64,000 bases of DNA from an uncultured Acetatifactor sp. (GTDB taxonomy: Bacteria; Bacillota; Clostridia; Lachnospirales; Lachnospiraceae). Of the stretch, positions 35,525 to 46,913 are shown in pieces. The stretch is taken from contig CAKSAN010000013.1 of the NCBI GenBank assembly GCA_934436435.1, positions 86,476 to 150,475 on the forward strand. The letters run 5' to 3'. Both the position numbers and the translations under genes were made by a program. How positions within the stretch are numbered: the first letter of the stretch is position 1; each line of letters starts with the position of its first letter. Under the pieces are notes generated by a model, which saw only the letters and a list, made by a program, of their open reading frames with translations, did no database searches and was not told where the DNA came from.

Positions 35525-36169
35525 TTATCTGTAAATAATGTATTTACAGATAGGATTGCCAACAGAGGAAAACTTTTCCTCATATTCGGTCATGACATTT
35601 CCTTCCATCAGTGCGGCATCATTATGCAGATCGTAGGTGATCACCTGTGCTTTCCATCCGGCGGGCTCCAGCTCCTCTACTGCAAAATCAAACAACGGGC
35701 GATTGTCCGTCTTGAATTCCAGTGTGCCCTCTTTTTTCAGAATTACATCATAGCGGGCCAAAAACTGTCTCGAAGGAAGTCTTCTTTTCGCATGACGGTC
35801 CTTGGGCCAGGGATCGGAGAAATTCAGATAAATGCGCTCCACTTCGCCCTTTCCGAATACCTTATCAATGTCTTCTGCATCCATACGGATGAATTTCAGG
35901 TTGGGAAGCTCGTCCTCCTCCATTTTCTGAATCGCGCGGAGCAATACGCTGGAATATTTTTCAATGCCCACATAATTGATCTGCGGATTCTGTTTGGCAA
36001 GGGTATGCAGGAAACGCCCTTTTCCCATACCGATCTCAATATGGATCGGATGATCGTTTCCGAAAATCTCATGCCAGGTTCCGGGGCATGCTTCCAGGGT
36101 ATCTTCCGGTACGACATAGGGACTTTCGGCAATGACCTCCCGGGAACCGGTAATATTTCGTAACCTCAT
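35525..36169 (-). CDS. trmB: tRNA (guanine-N7-)-methyltransferase
   Basis: 214 residues. The SAM site reads HIEIGMGKGRFLHTLAK near 45; then NYVGIEKYSSVLLRA, the family block LNFSDPWPKDRHAKRRL and the C-terminal FKTDNRPLFDFAVEEL. The enzyme makes m7G46 in tRNA. It is divergent from yfcE with overlapping promoters in between. Confidence 0.97.
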   Translation of the reverse strand: MRLRNITGSREVIAESPYVVPEDTLEACPGTWHEIFGNDHPIHIEIGMGKGRFLHTLAKQNPQINYVGIEKYSSVLLRAIQKMEEDELPNLKFIRMDAEDIDKVFGKGEVERIYLNFSDPWPKDRHAKRRLPSRQFLARYDVILKKEGTLEFKTDNRPLFDFAVEELEPAGWKAQVITYDLHNDAALMEGNVMTEYEEKFSSVGNPICKYIIYR

Positions 36170-36202
36170 GGTAATATCACCCTTTCATAATAGTATATTG
36201 TC

Positions 36203-36254
36203 AATGTACTTTATCTTAGAAAGCTTGTCAAGTCACCGGGGAGGGGATTATACT
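36203..36254. promoter_or_regulatory. overlapping divergent promoters of trmB and yfcE
   Basis: Minus strand: TTGACA (36231-36226), 17-base spacer, TACATT (36208-36203). Plus strand: TTGTCA (36225-36230), 18-base spacer, TATACT (36249-36254). The -35 elements share the same bases. Confidence 0.6.
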
Positions 36255-36275
36255 GGCGGTAGGAGGAGAAGACTT

Positions 36276-36824
36276 ATGAAATGGATGATCGCATCGGATA
36301 TTCACGGATCGGCATATTACTGTCGAAAACTGTTGGAAGCTTATACGGAGGAAAAAGCCGACCGGATGCTTTTGCTGGGAGATATTTTATACCATGGTCC
36401 CAGGAATGACCTGCCCAGAGAATACGCGCCCAAGGAAGTGATCGCTTTATTGAATGAGCGGAAAAATGATATCTACTGTGTCCGCGGTAATTGTGACACG
36501 GAGGTGGACCAGATGGTACTGGAATTCCCGGTGCTGAGTGATTATTGCGTGTTAGCGGAGGGAAATCTGGCGGTCTATGCCACACACGGGCATATTTACA
36601 ATGAACAGAAGCTGCCGCCGCTGCATCCCGGAGATATTTTACTGCATGGACATACCCATGTGCCGAAGTGCGTCGTTCACGAGGCAGAGCAGTATATCTG
36701 TATGAATCCCGGTTCTGTGTCGATTCCGAAGGAAGATAGCTGGCACGGATATATGATCTGGGAAGGCAAAGATTTTGTGTGGAAGGACTTCGACAGACGG
36801 GAACATTTACGATATTCCGTGTAG
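36276..36824 (+). CDS. yfcE: YfcE-type metallophosphodiesterase
   Basis: 182 residues from the ATG with AGGAGGAG upstream. Metallophosphatase motifs: ASDIHGSAYY, LLGDILYHGPRN, VRGNCDTEVD, ATHGHIYNE, LLHGHTHVPK, and MNPGSVSIPK. YfcE-type enzymes hydrolyse phosphodiesters with Mn2+; the physiological substrate is not established. Confidence 0.95.
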   Translation: MKWMIASDIHGSAYYCRKLLEAYTEEKADRMLLLGDILYHGPRNDLPREYAPKEVIALLNERKNDIYCVRGNCDTEVDQMVLEFPVLSDYCVLAEGNLAVYATHGHIYNEQKLPPLHPGDILLHGHTHVPKCVVHEAEQYICMNPGSVSIPKEDSWHGYMIWEGKDFVWKDFDRREHLRYSV

Positions 36825-36880
36825 AGAATGACAGCGTTTGCAGAAGGTCTTAAAAAGAAGTAAAAAATGGAGATAGGACT

Positions 36881-36938
36881 TTGGTTTTTAGGTAAAATGG
36901 TGTATGATAAAAGATATGTATTATCATACACCATTTTA
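36881..36938 (+). promoter_or_regulatory. promoter with overlapping 18-bp palindrome upstream of D,D-carboxypeptidase gene
   Basis: TTGGTT (36881-36886), 16-base spacer, TATGAT (36903-36908). A perfect inverted repeat occupies 36893-36938, with arms TAAAATGGTGTATGATAA and complement and a 10-base loop. The repeat covers the -10 and the start region, so it could be an operator or, if transcribed from upstream, a terminator for yfcE. Confidence 0.6.
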
Positions 36939-36966
36939 TTAGGAAGATATCAGGAAGGATTTATTC

Positions 36967-38658
36967 ATGCGGTTTTTCAGGCATTTTTCATATAGAAAAT
37001 TTTTTACAAAGGCAGTTATGGGAATCAGTGCGATCTGTCTTTTTGCATCACAGGGGCTGAGTGCCTCCGCAGTAACGATCAAGGAGGAAAATATAGCCCG
37101 CAATCAGTCACTGGCCATTCAGTCCAATGCAGTGGCGAACTGGCCTACGGGACCGGTAGTCAGTGCAGAATCTGCGATTCTGATGGATGCGGATACCGGA
37201 GCCATCCTGTATGCCAAAAATATTCATCAACAGGAATATCCCGCCAGCACCACCAAGATCCTGACGACTCTTATTGCATCGGAACGCTGCAGTATGGATG
37301 AGATCGTGGATTTTTCTTACGATGCGGTACATGACATTGATCCGGGAAGCAATCATATTGCCATTGATCCCGGGGAGCAGCTGACCATGGAGGAATGCCT
37401 GAATGCCATTTTGATCCGTTCGGCCAACGAGGTCTCTTTTGCGGTGGCAGAGCATATTTCGGGAACGACCTGGCAGGACTTTGCACCGATCATGAATGAG
37501 AGGGCGAAAGAGCTGGGCTGTGTTGATTCCAATTTTGTCAATTCCAATGGTCTTCCCAATGAGAACCATTACTCCAGCGCTTACGATCTGGCGATGATCG
37601 GCAAGGCTTTTTTTGCCAATGAAGCGTTGTGTAAGATGACAATGACGCACATGCTGCACATCTCACCTTCGGAACGCCAGCCGGATGATATTATGGAAGT
37701 CAACAAGATGGAGCTGATCCCCGGAGGAAAATATGCGTACCCGTATCTGGTGGGCTGTAAGACCGGCTACACCGATGCCGCCCGCAGTACCCTGGTGTCC
37801 TGTGCGGCAAAGGATGGCATGAAACTGATCTGTGTGGTCATGAGGGACGAAAATCCAAATTATTATGAAGATACTATTGCTCTGTTTGATTATGGTTTCA
37901 GTAATTTTCAGAGAGTGAATATTTCGCAGACGGAGACCAAATATAATATTGAGAATGCAGGATCTTTTTACAGCGGAAACGATATTTTCGGCAATTCCAA
38001 ACCCATTCTGGAGCTGAACCGGACGGACAGCATTACTTTGCCGAATACCATTACTTTTCAGGATGCGGTATCCAGTATATCCTATGATAATACGGAGCCC
38101 GGACAGGTGGCTGTGATCACTTATACTTACAATGATGTTGTGTTGGGAACAGCATCTTTGGACTTTACGGCAGCGGAAAATGGCAGCAGTGTCTTCCGGG
38201 AGAATACGGAAGAGACGGCTGATGGCACAGAGGAAAACGGTGATATCCAGACAACTGCCACAGAAGAAGGCAATACGGAGACCCCAGAGGATGCAGGAGA
38301 TAAAACCGGTAACACCGGAGGAGGAATCCCGGCGGCCACACAGGAGACATCTCCGGAGGAGGAAAATAACACATCCGGCGGTCCGGCAGTTATTTTCATT
38401 AATGTCGTAAAGGTATTTTTCTGTATTCTTGGAATTGCGGTACTGATCTTCTTAGCTTTCCTGTTGCGTGCGGTGGTCAGAAATTACCATTTCGCACATC
38501 GCAGTACCCGACTGACCTGGCGCTTTAACCGCAGAAGAAATCGTTCCGGATCCCGGTATCACTCGGTGGATCAGGATCTTCGCAACCGGCGCAAAGATGC
38601 CATCAGGGAGGCGAAAAAGCGCCGGAAACCCAAGAAATCCAACCGCTTCCGGGGCTAG
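36967..38658 (+). CDS. D-alanyl-D-alanine carboxypeptidase (PBP5/DacF family) with C-terminal membrane anchor
   Basis: 563 residues. Signal peptide (1-35); peptidase S11 domain with catalytic S94 in PASTTK, S152-A-N154, and K265-T-G267 in CKTGYTDAAR. The C-terminal beta domain is followed by a Thr/Glu/Gly/Asn-rich spacer (about 405-475), a membrane helix (about 477-497) and a basic Arg/Lys tail of about 60 residues. It trims the terminal D-Ala of peptidoglycan. The classic PBP5 anchor is an amphipathic helix; a true helix plus long cytoplasmic basic tail is a Clostridia variant. Confidence 0.93.
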   Translation: MRFFRHFSYRKFFTKAVMGISAICLFASQGLSASAVTIKEENIARNQSLAIQSNAVANWPTGPVVSAESAILMDADTGAILYAKNIHQQEYPASTTKILTTLIASERCSMDEIVDFSYDAVHDIDPGSNHIAIDPGEQLTMEECLNAILIRSANEVSFAVAEHISGTTWQDFAPIMNERAKELGCVDSNFVNSNGLPNENHYSSAYDLAMIGKAFFANEALCKMTMTHMLHISPSERQPDDIMEVNKMELIPGGKYAYPYLVGCKTGYTDAARSTLVSCAAKDGMKLICVVMRDENPNYYEDTIALFDYGFSNFQRVNISQTETKYNIENAGSFYSGNDIFGNSKPILELNRTDSITLPNTITFQDAVSSISYDNTEPGQVAVITYTYNDVVLGTASLDFTAAENGSSVFRENTEETADGTEENGDIQTTATEEGNTETPEDAGDKTGNTGGGIPAATQETSPEEENNTSGGPAVIFINVVKVFFCILGIAVLIFLAFLLRAVVRNYHFAHRSTRLTWRFNRRRNRSGSRYHSVDQDLRNRRKDAIREAKKRRKPKKSNRFRG

Positions 38659-38701
38659 GGATTTCCGTGCCTTATTTCAATACATTTTGCCTAGTTTGAT
38701 T

Positions 38702-38731
38702 TTGACATATCAATAGGTACTATGGTACACT
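38702..38731 (+). promoter_or_regulatory. promoter of TPR/AAA-like gene
   Basis: TTGACA (38702-38707), 18-base spacer, TACACT (38726-38731). Confidence 0.6.
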
Positions 38732-38812
38732 GAATAAGAAAAAAGTGGGATAGTCTGCTTTGGGGGAAAATGAAGAACTTAGGACAAGAAAAGGTTAAGG
38801 GAGCGAAATACC

Positions 38813-41797
38813 TTGGATAAGAGTGAATATAAATTAAGAGCGGAAGAAATCAAAGAACTGATCAGCAATGGGGAATATGCGCAGGCTGCAGAGATTGCCG
38901 ATACCATTGACTGGCGCAGAGTAAAAAGCGTAATGATGCTGTGCACCATCAGTGACCTCTATAAGATCAACCGAAGATACGAAGATGCCAGGGATATGCT
39001 GCTTCTGGCATATGAGCGGCGTCCGGGAGGCAGAACGATCTGTTATTCCCTGTGCGAACTTTCCATTAAAATGGAAGAATATGTACAGGCTATCGAATAT
39101 TACAAGGAGTTTGTACAGGTAGCACCCAAGGATCCCGGCAGATATATTTTACAGTACAAATTATACGAGGCGCAGGATGTCAGTCTGGAAGAGCGCATTG
39201 CGGTTCTGGAGGAGTTGAAAAAGAGAGATTACAGAGAAAAATGGGCTTATGAACTGGCTTATCTGTATCACAGAGTGGGACTGGCTGCCAGATGCGTGGA
39301 GGAATGTGATGAGCTGATCCTCTGGTTTGGTGAGGGCAAATATGTCATTAAGGCAATGGAGCTAAAGATGCTTCATCAGCCGTTGACACTGGAACAGCAG
39401 GAAAAATACGACCATCGTCTGGATGCTCCCGGTACGCAGCAGTATACCCGGGACTATGCACAGGATCCCGGCTATGCGAAGGATGGAAGCTACGATCCGA
39501 ATCAGGGTTATGCACAGGATGGAAGTTACGACCCGAATCAGGGTTATGCACAGGATGGAAGCTACGACCCGAATCAGAGCTATGCGGAGGATGGAAGCTA
39601 CGACCCGAATCAAAGCTATGCGGAGGATGGAAGCTACGACCCGAATCAGAGCTATGCACAGGATGGAAGCTACGATTCGAATCAGAGCTATACACAGGAT
39701 GAGGCTTACGATCAGGTGACCGGGGACACCAGAGTCTACGAACCGGTGCAGCCGGTACAGCCGCAGCAGACGCCCGCACAGCCGGTGGAGGATGATTTTG
39801 ACATTCATGTGAAGACTATGGATGTCGGTCAGTATAATACGATTAATTTGCAGGCAGAACTGGCAGCTGGACTGCGGGAAGTGCTGGGAGATGATTCCGC
39901 AAAACAAACGTCAGATTCCATTACCCGCTCGATCGTTGCGCCTATGATGGACTCCGATACGGAATCCTTAGATTATCCGGAGATCTCAGATGTCAGCGAG
40001 GACGACCTGGAACCGGAGACGGAACAGATGGAAAGTTCGGAAGTATTCTTTGGGGAGACCGGAGAGATTGGGGATCTGTCACAGATGCCGCAGGTGGAGA
40101 CGGAGGAGATTCTGCCCGAGGATCCCGAGATTTCGAAGAGAACAGACGTGGTACCGGAGTTGTCGGAAGTACAGAAGGAACCTAAGGTACAGGAGACACC
40201 GGAAGAACAGAAAGAACCGGAAGCTTCAAAGCCGCAGGAGCTCCATGAGATTACGGCAGCGGCACCGATGCCGGCAGCGCCTGTTGCACCGGTAACACCG
40301 GTTGCGCCGGTGGAGCCTCCCAAGGAGCTGGCAAATGTGCTGGCCCAGGAATCCGATGGACAGATCAGTCTGGTGATGCCCGAGGCAGAGAGTATCGAAA
40401 AGCAGATTACCGGTCAGATGAATATTGAGGATATTCTGGCAGAGTGGGAGCGCAAGAAGAAGGAGAACCTTGAAAAGAGAGAAGAAGAGGTCCGTCAGCA
40501 TGTACTGCAGCAGACCGGAGCTATGTTCACAGAGTTTGAGCAGTCGGTAAGAGATGGTCTGTTGGAGCAGCTGGAGAAAGAAAAGGCAGCAGATGCAGAT
40601 GCGGACGCTGTGGCAGACGATATTACAGATAACGATGAAGTAGAAGAGCTGGAAGAGATCACGGAGGAACCTGCGGATGAGGCAGCAGAGGCTGTTTCCG
40701 CAGAAGAAGAGGTACCGGTACAGGAGACCGCAGAACTTCCGGAAGAGGATGTGGAAGAAGACACCGTAGAGGAACTTGAGGAAGAGCCAGTATATGAGCC
40801 GGAAGCAGAAGTGATCGAAGAGACCGGAGAACCGGAAAGCTATGAACCCGAAGAGATCATGGATGAGGAACCGTCGGAGCCGGAAGAAATGACGGAGGAC
40901 GAGTCTGTAGAGGAGCCTGCGGCGGAGGCAGCGGAACCGGTGGATGAGGAAGCAGCCGGGGAAGAGACAGAGGACGATGCGGAAGCTGAGGAAGTCCAGG
41001 AAGAATCCGGACAGCCGGAGCGTCCCGCGGTAGAGAGAGACAAGGCAAAGGTACGTGCCCTTACCAGAGAAGAGAGAGAACTGTACGCACCCTTTATCCA
41101 GAGCAGATCCGCAAGAGAACAGCTGGTCAAGGCCATCGATAACATCAGTCTGGCAGCTTATACCGGTAATGTCATCATCACCGGAGAAGAGGGCATGGAT
41201 ACCCTGTCTCTGGCGAAGAACATGATTCGTGAGATCCAGGCGGCAGACAGTAATTTTTCCGGAAAAGTAGCCAAGATTTCAGGTCACGCGTTGAATAAAA
41301 AGGATACGGCGGATACTCTATCCAGACTGAAAAACGGTGCCCTTATTATCTGCAAGGCATCCGAAATGAACGATGCTACCGTGAATGCACTGCATAAGGC
41401 ATTACAGCAGGAGAGTCAGGGAATCGTCATCATTCTGGAAGATACGAAGAAGGATATCGATAAATTCCTGGAGAAGCATGAGAAATTAAGAGAGAGCTTT
41501 ACTGCACGGATGGATGTGGAAGCACTCAGCAATGATACGCTGGTAGCGTTCGGAAGACAGTATGCCCGGGAGATGGAGTACTCTATTGATGAACTCGGTG
41601 TACTGGCGTTGCATACCCGAATTGAAGATATGCAGACCATAGATCATGTGGTTACGGTAGTAGATGTAAAAGAGATTGTGGACGAAGCAATTTATCATGC
41701 AAACAAGAAGACGTTGAAACATTTCTTTGATGTTCTGTTTGCCAAGAGATATGATGATGAGGATATGATCATCCTTACCGAGAAAGATTTTGTATAA
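38813..41797 (+). CDS. TPR-repeat protein with tandem GYAQDGSYDPNQ repeats and C-terminal AAA-like domain
   Basis: 994 residues from a TTG start with AAGGGAG nine bases upstream. Residues 1-190 are TPR-like helices; 220-303 are seven 12-residue tandem repeats; about 310-750 are acidic, Pro/Glu-rich and probably disordered; about 755-994 form an AAA-like globular domain (REELYAPFIQSRSAREQLVK, NVIITGEEGMDTLSLAKNM, GALIICKASEMND). The P-loop position reads GEEGMDTLS, lacking the GK[ST] needed for ATP hydrolysis. No signal peptide or membrane segment. It may be a large cytoplasmic scaffold; function not recognised. Confidence 0.8.
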   Translation: MDKSEYKLRAEEIKELISNGEYAQAAEIADTIDWRRVKSVMMLCTISDLYKINRRYEDARDMLLLAYERRPGGRTICYSLCELSIKMEEYVQAIEYYKEFVQVAPKDPGRYILQYKLYEAQDVSLEERIAVLEELKKRDYREKWAYELAYLYHRVGLAARCVEECDELILWFGEGKYVIKAMELKMLHQPLTLEQQEKYDHRLDAPGTQQYTRDYAQDPGYAKDGSYDPNQGYAQDGSYDPNQGYAQDGSYDPNQSYAEDGSYDPNQSYAEDGSYDPNQSYAQDGSYDSNQSYTQDEAYDQVTGDTRVYEPVQPVQPQQTPAQPVEDDFDIHVKTMDVGQYNTINLQAELAAGLREVLGDDSAKQTSDSITRSIVAPMMDSDTESLDYPEISDVSEDDLEPETEQMESSEVFFGETGEIGDLSQMPQVETEEILPEDPEISKRTDVVPELSEVQKEPKVQETPEEQKEPEASKPQELHEITAAAPMPAAPVAPVTPVAPVEPPKELANVLAQESDGQISLVMPEAESIEKQITGQMNIEDILAEWERKKKENLEKREEEVRQHVLQQTGAMFTEFEQSVRDGLLEQLEKEKAADADADAVADDITDNDEVEELEEITEEPADEAAEAVSAEEEVPVQETAELPEEDVEEDTVEELEEEPVYEPEAEVIEETGEPESYEPEEIMDEEPSEPEEMTEDESVEEPAAEAAEPVDEEAAGEETEDDAEAEEVQEESGQPERPAVERDKAKVRALTREERELYAPFIQSRSAREQLVKAIDNISLAAYTGNVIITGEEGMDTLSLAKNMIREIQAADSNFSGKVAKISGHALNKKDTADTLSRLKNGALIICKASEMNDATVNALHKALQQESQGIVIILEDTKKDIDKFLEKHEKLRESFTARMDVEALSNDTLVAFGRQYAREMEYSIDELGVLALHTRIEDMQTIDHVVTVVDVKEIVDEAIYHANKKTLKHFFDVLFAKRYDDEDMIILTEKDFV
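39470..39721 (+). repeat. seven 36-base in-frame tandem repeats
   Basis: Units start every 36 bases from 39470 and encode GYAKDGSYDPNQ, GYAQDGSYDPNQ twice, SYAEDGSYDPNQ twice, SYAQDGSYDSNQ and a diverged SYTQDEAYDQVT. The DNA of the central copies is nearly identical, so copy number is likely to vary between strains. Confidence 0.95.
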
Positions 41798-41944
41798 CTA
41801 TTCAGAGCCATGTAAATGTTGGCAAATGGGTGTCGAATGCTTGCATTCGTAAGACCATTTGACAATATTTATAGGGCGAAGTAACCACATTCGCAAAAGG
41901 AAAGCATTGCAAATGCGGTTTTGGGAATGGGGTTCTGAATAGTT
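41796..41944. repeat. intergenic inverted-repeat element 1 (upstream of glgB)
   Basis: 149-base element bounded by AACTATTCAGA and its exact complement. The interior folds into further hairpins (CAAATGG...CCATTTG enclosing GAATGC/GCATTC; GCATT/AAATGC). The same terminal sequence bounds a short element on the other side of glgB at 43949. No transposase frame inside; MITE-like or a structured RNA element. Confidence 0.7.
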
Positions 41945-41969
41945 AAATTTTATAGCGGGAGGCGCAGCC

Positions 41970-43874
<1,905 letters not shown>

Positions 43875-43909
43875 GTCCGGTTAAGAAATCGTATGAAACA
43901 ACCGAAATA

Positions 43910-43947
43910 AAAGATGAGTGTGACCCAACGGAGCACTCATCTTTTTT
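43910..43947 (+). terminator. terminator of glgB
   Basis: Stem AAAGATGAGTG / CACTCATCTTT with a 13-base loop, followed by T residues. Confidence 0.92.
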
Positions 43948-43948
43948 C

Positions 43949-43993
43949 ATAACTATTCAGAGCAATTTTGCGAATGAGTCTCTGAATAGTTAT
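43949..43993. repeat. intergenic inverted-repeat element 2 (downstream of glgB)
   Basis: Perfect 14-bp arms ATAACTATTCAGAG and complement with a 17-base interior. The ends match those of the element at 41796; the interior is mostly missing, as in a deletion derivative. It lies just after the glgB terminator and 34 bases before the DUF6240 start. Confidence 0.8.
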
Positions 43994-44026
43994 TTCAGGA
44001 GTTATTTCCAGAAAAGGACGACAAAC

Positions 44027-46903
44027 GTGAAGATAACATTTCAGAATCAGACCGTAAACGAAACGGACAATAGAACAGAAAGCACCCGGACAGATAAAAA
44101 CACCTGGGGGAAAAACAAAACACAGCGCAGCAAAAAAAGCGAGAATGTGAATATCTTTGGAGCGGTATACGAGAGTGGACAGATGGCAATGCCCGCGGGA
44201 GCCGAAGAGAACAACAAGGGAAAATCCCTGATCGAATTACAGCAGGATGCGGCCAACACCAATGTGGCATTACAGCAGGACTATATGACGTTGCTGTCAC
44301 ATACCATGTCACAGGAAGACTATGCGAAGGCCTGTGAGGACGGATTTGATCCCAGGGAACTGGATCAGGATACCGCAGTTACCATTGTGGACAAGATCAA
44401 AGCAGAACTGGTGCGCTCCGGACAGAATATTGCCGGATATACAGATGATATAGATCTGGATACGCTGGCAGCAGCTGTAGGCAGCGATACACTGGCACAA
44501 AGCATTGAAGAACAGTTTCGGGCGGCGGATATTCCTCTGACTCCGGAAAACGTGGAGGAACTGAAAACCGCATGGGATCTGGCATCCTCTTTGCAACAGC
44601 CGCAGGACGGCGAAATCGGGTATCTTGTGGATAATGAGCTGGAGCCTGAGATCTGGAATCTGTATGTGGCGGAGAATAGCGGAGCCAAAGTACAGCAGAA
44701 TACTGTTCCACAGGAATTGCAGGACCAGATGGACAAGGTAATCACAGACGCCGGACTGCCTTTGAACGATGAGAACCGACAGAAAGCCCGGTGGCTTGTG
44801 GGAGCGGGATTGCCGCTGACCCCAGATACCTTGCAGCAGCTGGACGAATTGGATACCATCGCCTATCCTGTCAGCGAGGATACTTTTGCGCAGGCGGCAG
44901 CATCTGCTGTGGCGGAGGGAAAATCTCCCGTCCATGCCAATCTGGGACAGCAGGAGAATATTTACGAAAAAGCAGCCGGAATGGTACAGGAATGGTTCTC
45001 GGATGCAAAATGGGATACCACGGCGGAAAATCTGGCGGCCAGAAAGCAGCTGGAGGAGATCCGGCTGCGCATGACGGCGGAAGTAAACGTAAAGTTATTG
45101 CAGAGCGACTTTTCCATTGATACGGCACCTATGGAACAGTTGATCGAAGCACTGCGGAAGGCGGAGGCGGAAGTTGCGGACAAGTACTTCCCCGGAGAGA
45201 CCGATGCGGTTGCAAAATATGAGACCTATACGCAGACGGTACAGGTGACGAACGAACTGCCGGGGCTGCCGGTCAGCGTATTGGGACCCTACAGTCTGGA
45301 ACAGAAGGCTTCTCAGGAGACAGTGGCAGAATTCCATAGCCAAGGTAAAGCACTGCAAACTGCCTACACGGAGGCGAATGAACGCTATGAGACCCTGATG
45401 ACAGCCCCCAGAAGAGACCTGGGAGACAGCATCCGCAAAGCCTTTTCCAATGTGGATGATATTCTGACAGATATGTCATTAGATAAAACACCGGAGAATC
45501 AGCGGGCAGTACGGATCCTTGCATATAACCGGATGGAACTTACCTCGGAAAATATGGAAAAAGTCAAAGAAGCAGACAGACAGGTCACTGCGGTGGTCGA
45601 GAAGCTGACACCGAAAAATGTGTTGCAGATGATCCGGGACGGTGTCAATCCGTTAGAGAAGACCTTTGAGGAACTGGAGTCTTATTTTGCCGAAAATCCT
45701 CAGAGCTATGAGGAAGAGACAGAGGAGTATAGCCGTTTTCTGTATCAGCTGGAACAGAAAAAAGACATTACGGAGAGCGAGCGAAAGGCTTATATCGGCA
45801 TCTATCGCATGGTACACCAGATCGAGAGAGAGGATGGCGCAGCGGTAGGTGCGGTGGTAAATACCGGTGCAGAACTGCAATTTTCCACATTGCTGGCAGC
45901 TGCCAGAAGCAGAAGAACCTCTCACATGGACTGGAAAGTGTCGGACGATACCGGGCTGACACAGGAAGTGCGTTTCTCAGAGAATAACATTTCAGAGCAG
46001 ATCTCTGTGGGAATGGCAAAAGAAATACTGGCAGAAGTGTCAGAAGATACAGAAAGCAGAAATGCTTACTATCAGGAATGCATGCAGCAGATGCGGGAAG
46101 CGGCAGATACCGAACCGGAAGCAGCGCAACTGCTGCAAAAGGGAGAAGTAAATACCAGCGCTTCCAACCTGTTGGCAGCACAGGTTTTGCTGGAGGATCC
46201 GGCGGAACTGTTTGGCGATCTGCAACGTTATCGGGAGAAATACAACAAAGAGAAAGAGATGCCGCTGACAACAGCCGGAGAGGAGCCTGCCGGAGCAGAA
46301 GCCTCAGAATTGTGGGAACAGCTGGATCAGCAGAATTTTGCAGAGGATTATCGGGCCATGCTTCAGGATGCGGTGGAAGAAACAGAGACAAACAGCATAG
46401 AGCAGGCGGAGAATCATCTGGATGTAAAACAGTTACAGCTGATACATAAGCAGCTGCACCTTGCGGAAAAGCTACAGGACAAGCAGGAGTATTTCCTGCC
46501 CATGTATCTGGGAGACCGTCTGGCAGGGGTTCATCTTACCATGCAGCAGGGATCCGGAGAGGCCCAGACGGTGGACATCCGGGTAGATGCGGGAGAAGAA
46601 CAGTTGGAAGCACATTTACAGGTGACCGGAGAACGGGTCGAAGGTTATCTTGTAGGAAATACGCCGGAAGAGGTTACGAAATTAGAGAAGACCTCCGATA
46701 TATTCCTTGAATGGATTCAGACAGATACCTCTGCGGACTGGAAAGCGGAGAAGCTTCCCATAGTCAGCTCCCGGGATATGACAAGGATGGCAGCCGGTGA
46801 GATACAAAACGCAGACACTATAGAGAGCCGGGCAGACGCGGGACAACTGTACCGCCTGGTCAAAGGATTCCTGCAGGCTGTCGCAGATAGCAGCGGAAAG
46901 TAA
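44027..46903 (+). CDS. DUF6240 protein, flagella-associated, possibly hook-length-control-like
   Basis: 958 residues from a GTG start with AAAAGGACG upstream. No signal peptide or membrane segment; mostly helical and Gln/Glu-rich with repeated small modules of the form IPLTPENVEELKTAWDLA, LPLNDENRQKARWLVGAG and LPLTPDTLQQLDEL. The last 130 residues (YFLPMYLGDRLAGVHLTMQQ, DIRVDAGEEQLEAHLQVTG) look like the C-terminal beta domain of FliK hook-length-control proteins. The flagellin gene follows after 10 bases, in one transcript. The family name is by recall; the FliK link is inference. Confidence 0.75.
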   Translation: MKITFQNQTVNETDNRTESTRTDKNTWGKNKTQRSKKSENVNIFGAVYESGQMAMPAGAEENNKGKSLIELQQDAANTNVALQQDYMTLLSHTMSQEDYAKACEDGFDPRELDQDTAVTIVDKIKAELVRSGQNIAGYTDDIDLDTLAAAVGSDTLAQSIEEQFRAADIPLTPENVEELKTAWDLASSLQQPQDGEIGYLVDNELEPEIWNLYVAENSGAKVQQNTVPQELQDQMDKVITDAGLPLNDENRQKARWLVGAGLPLTPDTLQQLDELDTIAYPVSEDTFAQAAASAVAEGKSPVHANLGQQENIYEKAAGMVQEWFSDAKWDTTAENLAARKQLEEIRLRMTAEVNVKLLQSDFSIDTAPMEQLIEALRKAEAEVADKYFPGETDAVAKYETYTQTVQVTNELPGLPVSVLGPYSLEQKASQETVAEFHSQGKALQTAYTEANERYETLMTAPRRDLGDSIRKAFSNVDDILTDMSLDKTPENQRAVRILAYNRMELTSENMEKVKEADRQVTAVVEKLTPKNVLQMIRDGVNPLEKTFEELESYFAENPQSYEEETEEYSRFLYQLEQKKDITESERKAYIGIYRMVHQIEREDGAAVGAVVNTGAELQFSTLLAAARSRRTSHMDWKVSDDTGLTQEVRFSENNISEQISVGMAKEILAEVSEDTESRNAYYQECMQQMREAADTEPEAAQLLQKGEVNTSASNLLAAQVLLEDPAELFGDLQRYREKYNKEKEMPLTTAGEEPAGAEASELWEQLDQQNFAEDYRAMLQDAVEETETNSIEQAENHLDVKQLQLIHKQLHLAEKLQDKQEYFLPMYLGDRLAGVHLTMQQGSGEAQTVDIRVDAGEEQLEAHLQVTGERVEGYLVGNTPEEVTKLEKTSDIFLEWIQTDTSADWKAEKLPIVSSRDMTRMAAGEIQNADTIESRADAGQLYRLVKGFLQAVADSSGK

Positions 46904-46913
46904 GGAGTAACAC

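Noticed and set aside
39423..39719. Open frames on other phases and the opposite strand across the 36-base repeats
   Set aside because: They arise because the repeat length is a multiple of three, which keeps every frame open; codon pattern and ribosome site favour the single long plus-strand gene.
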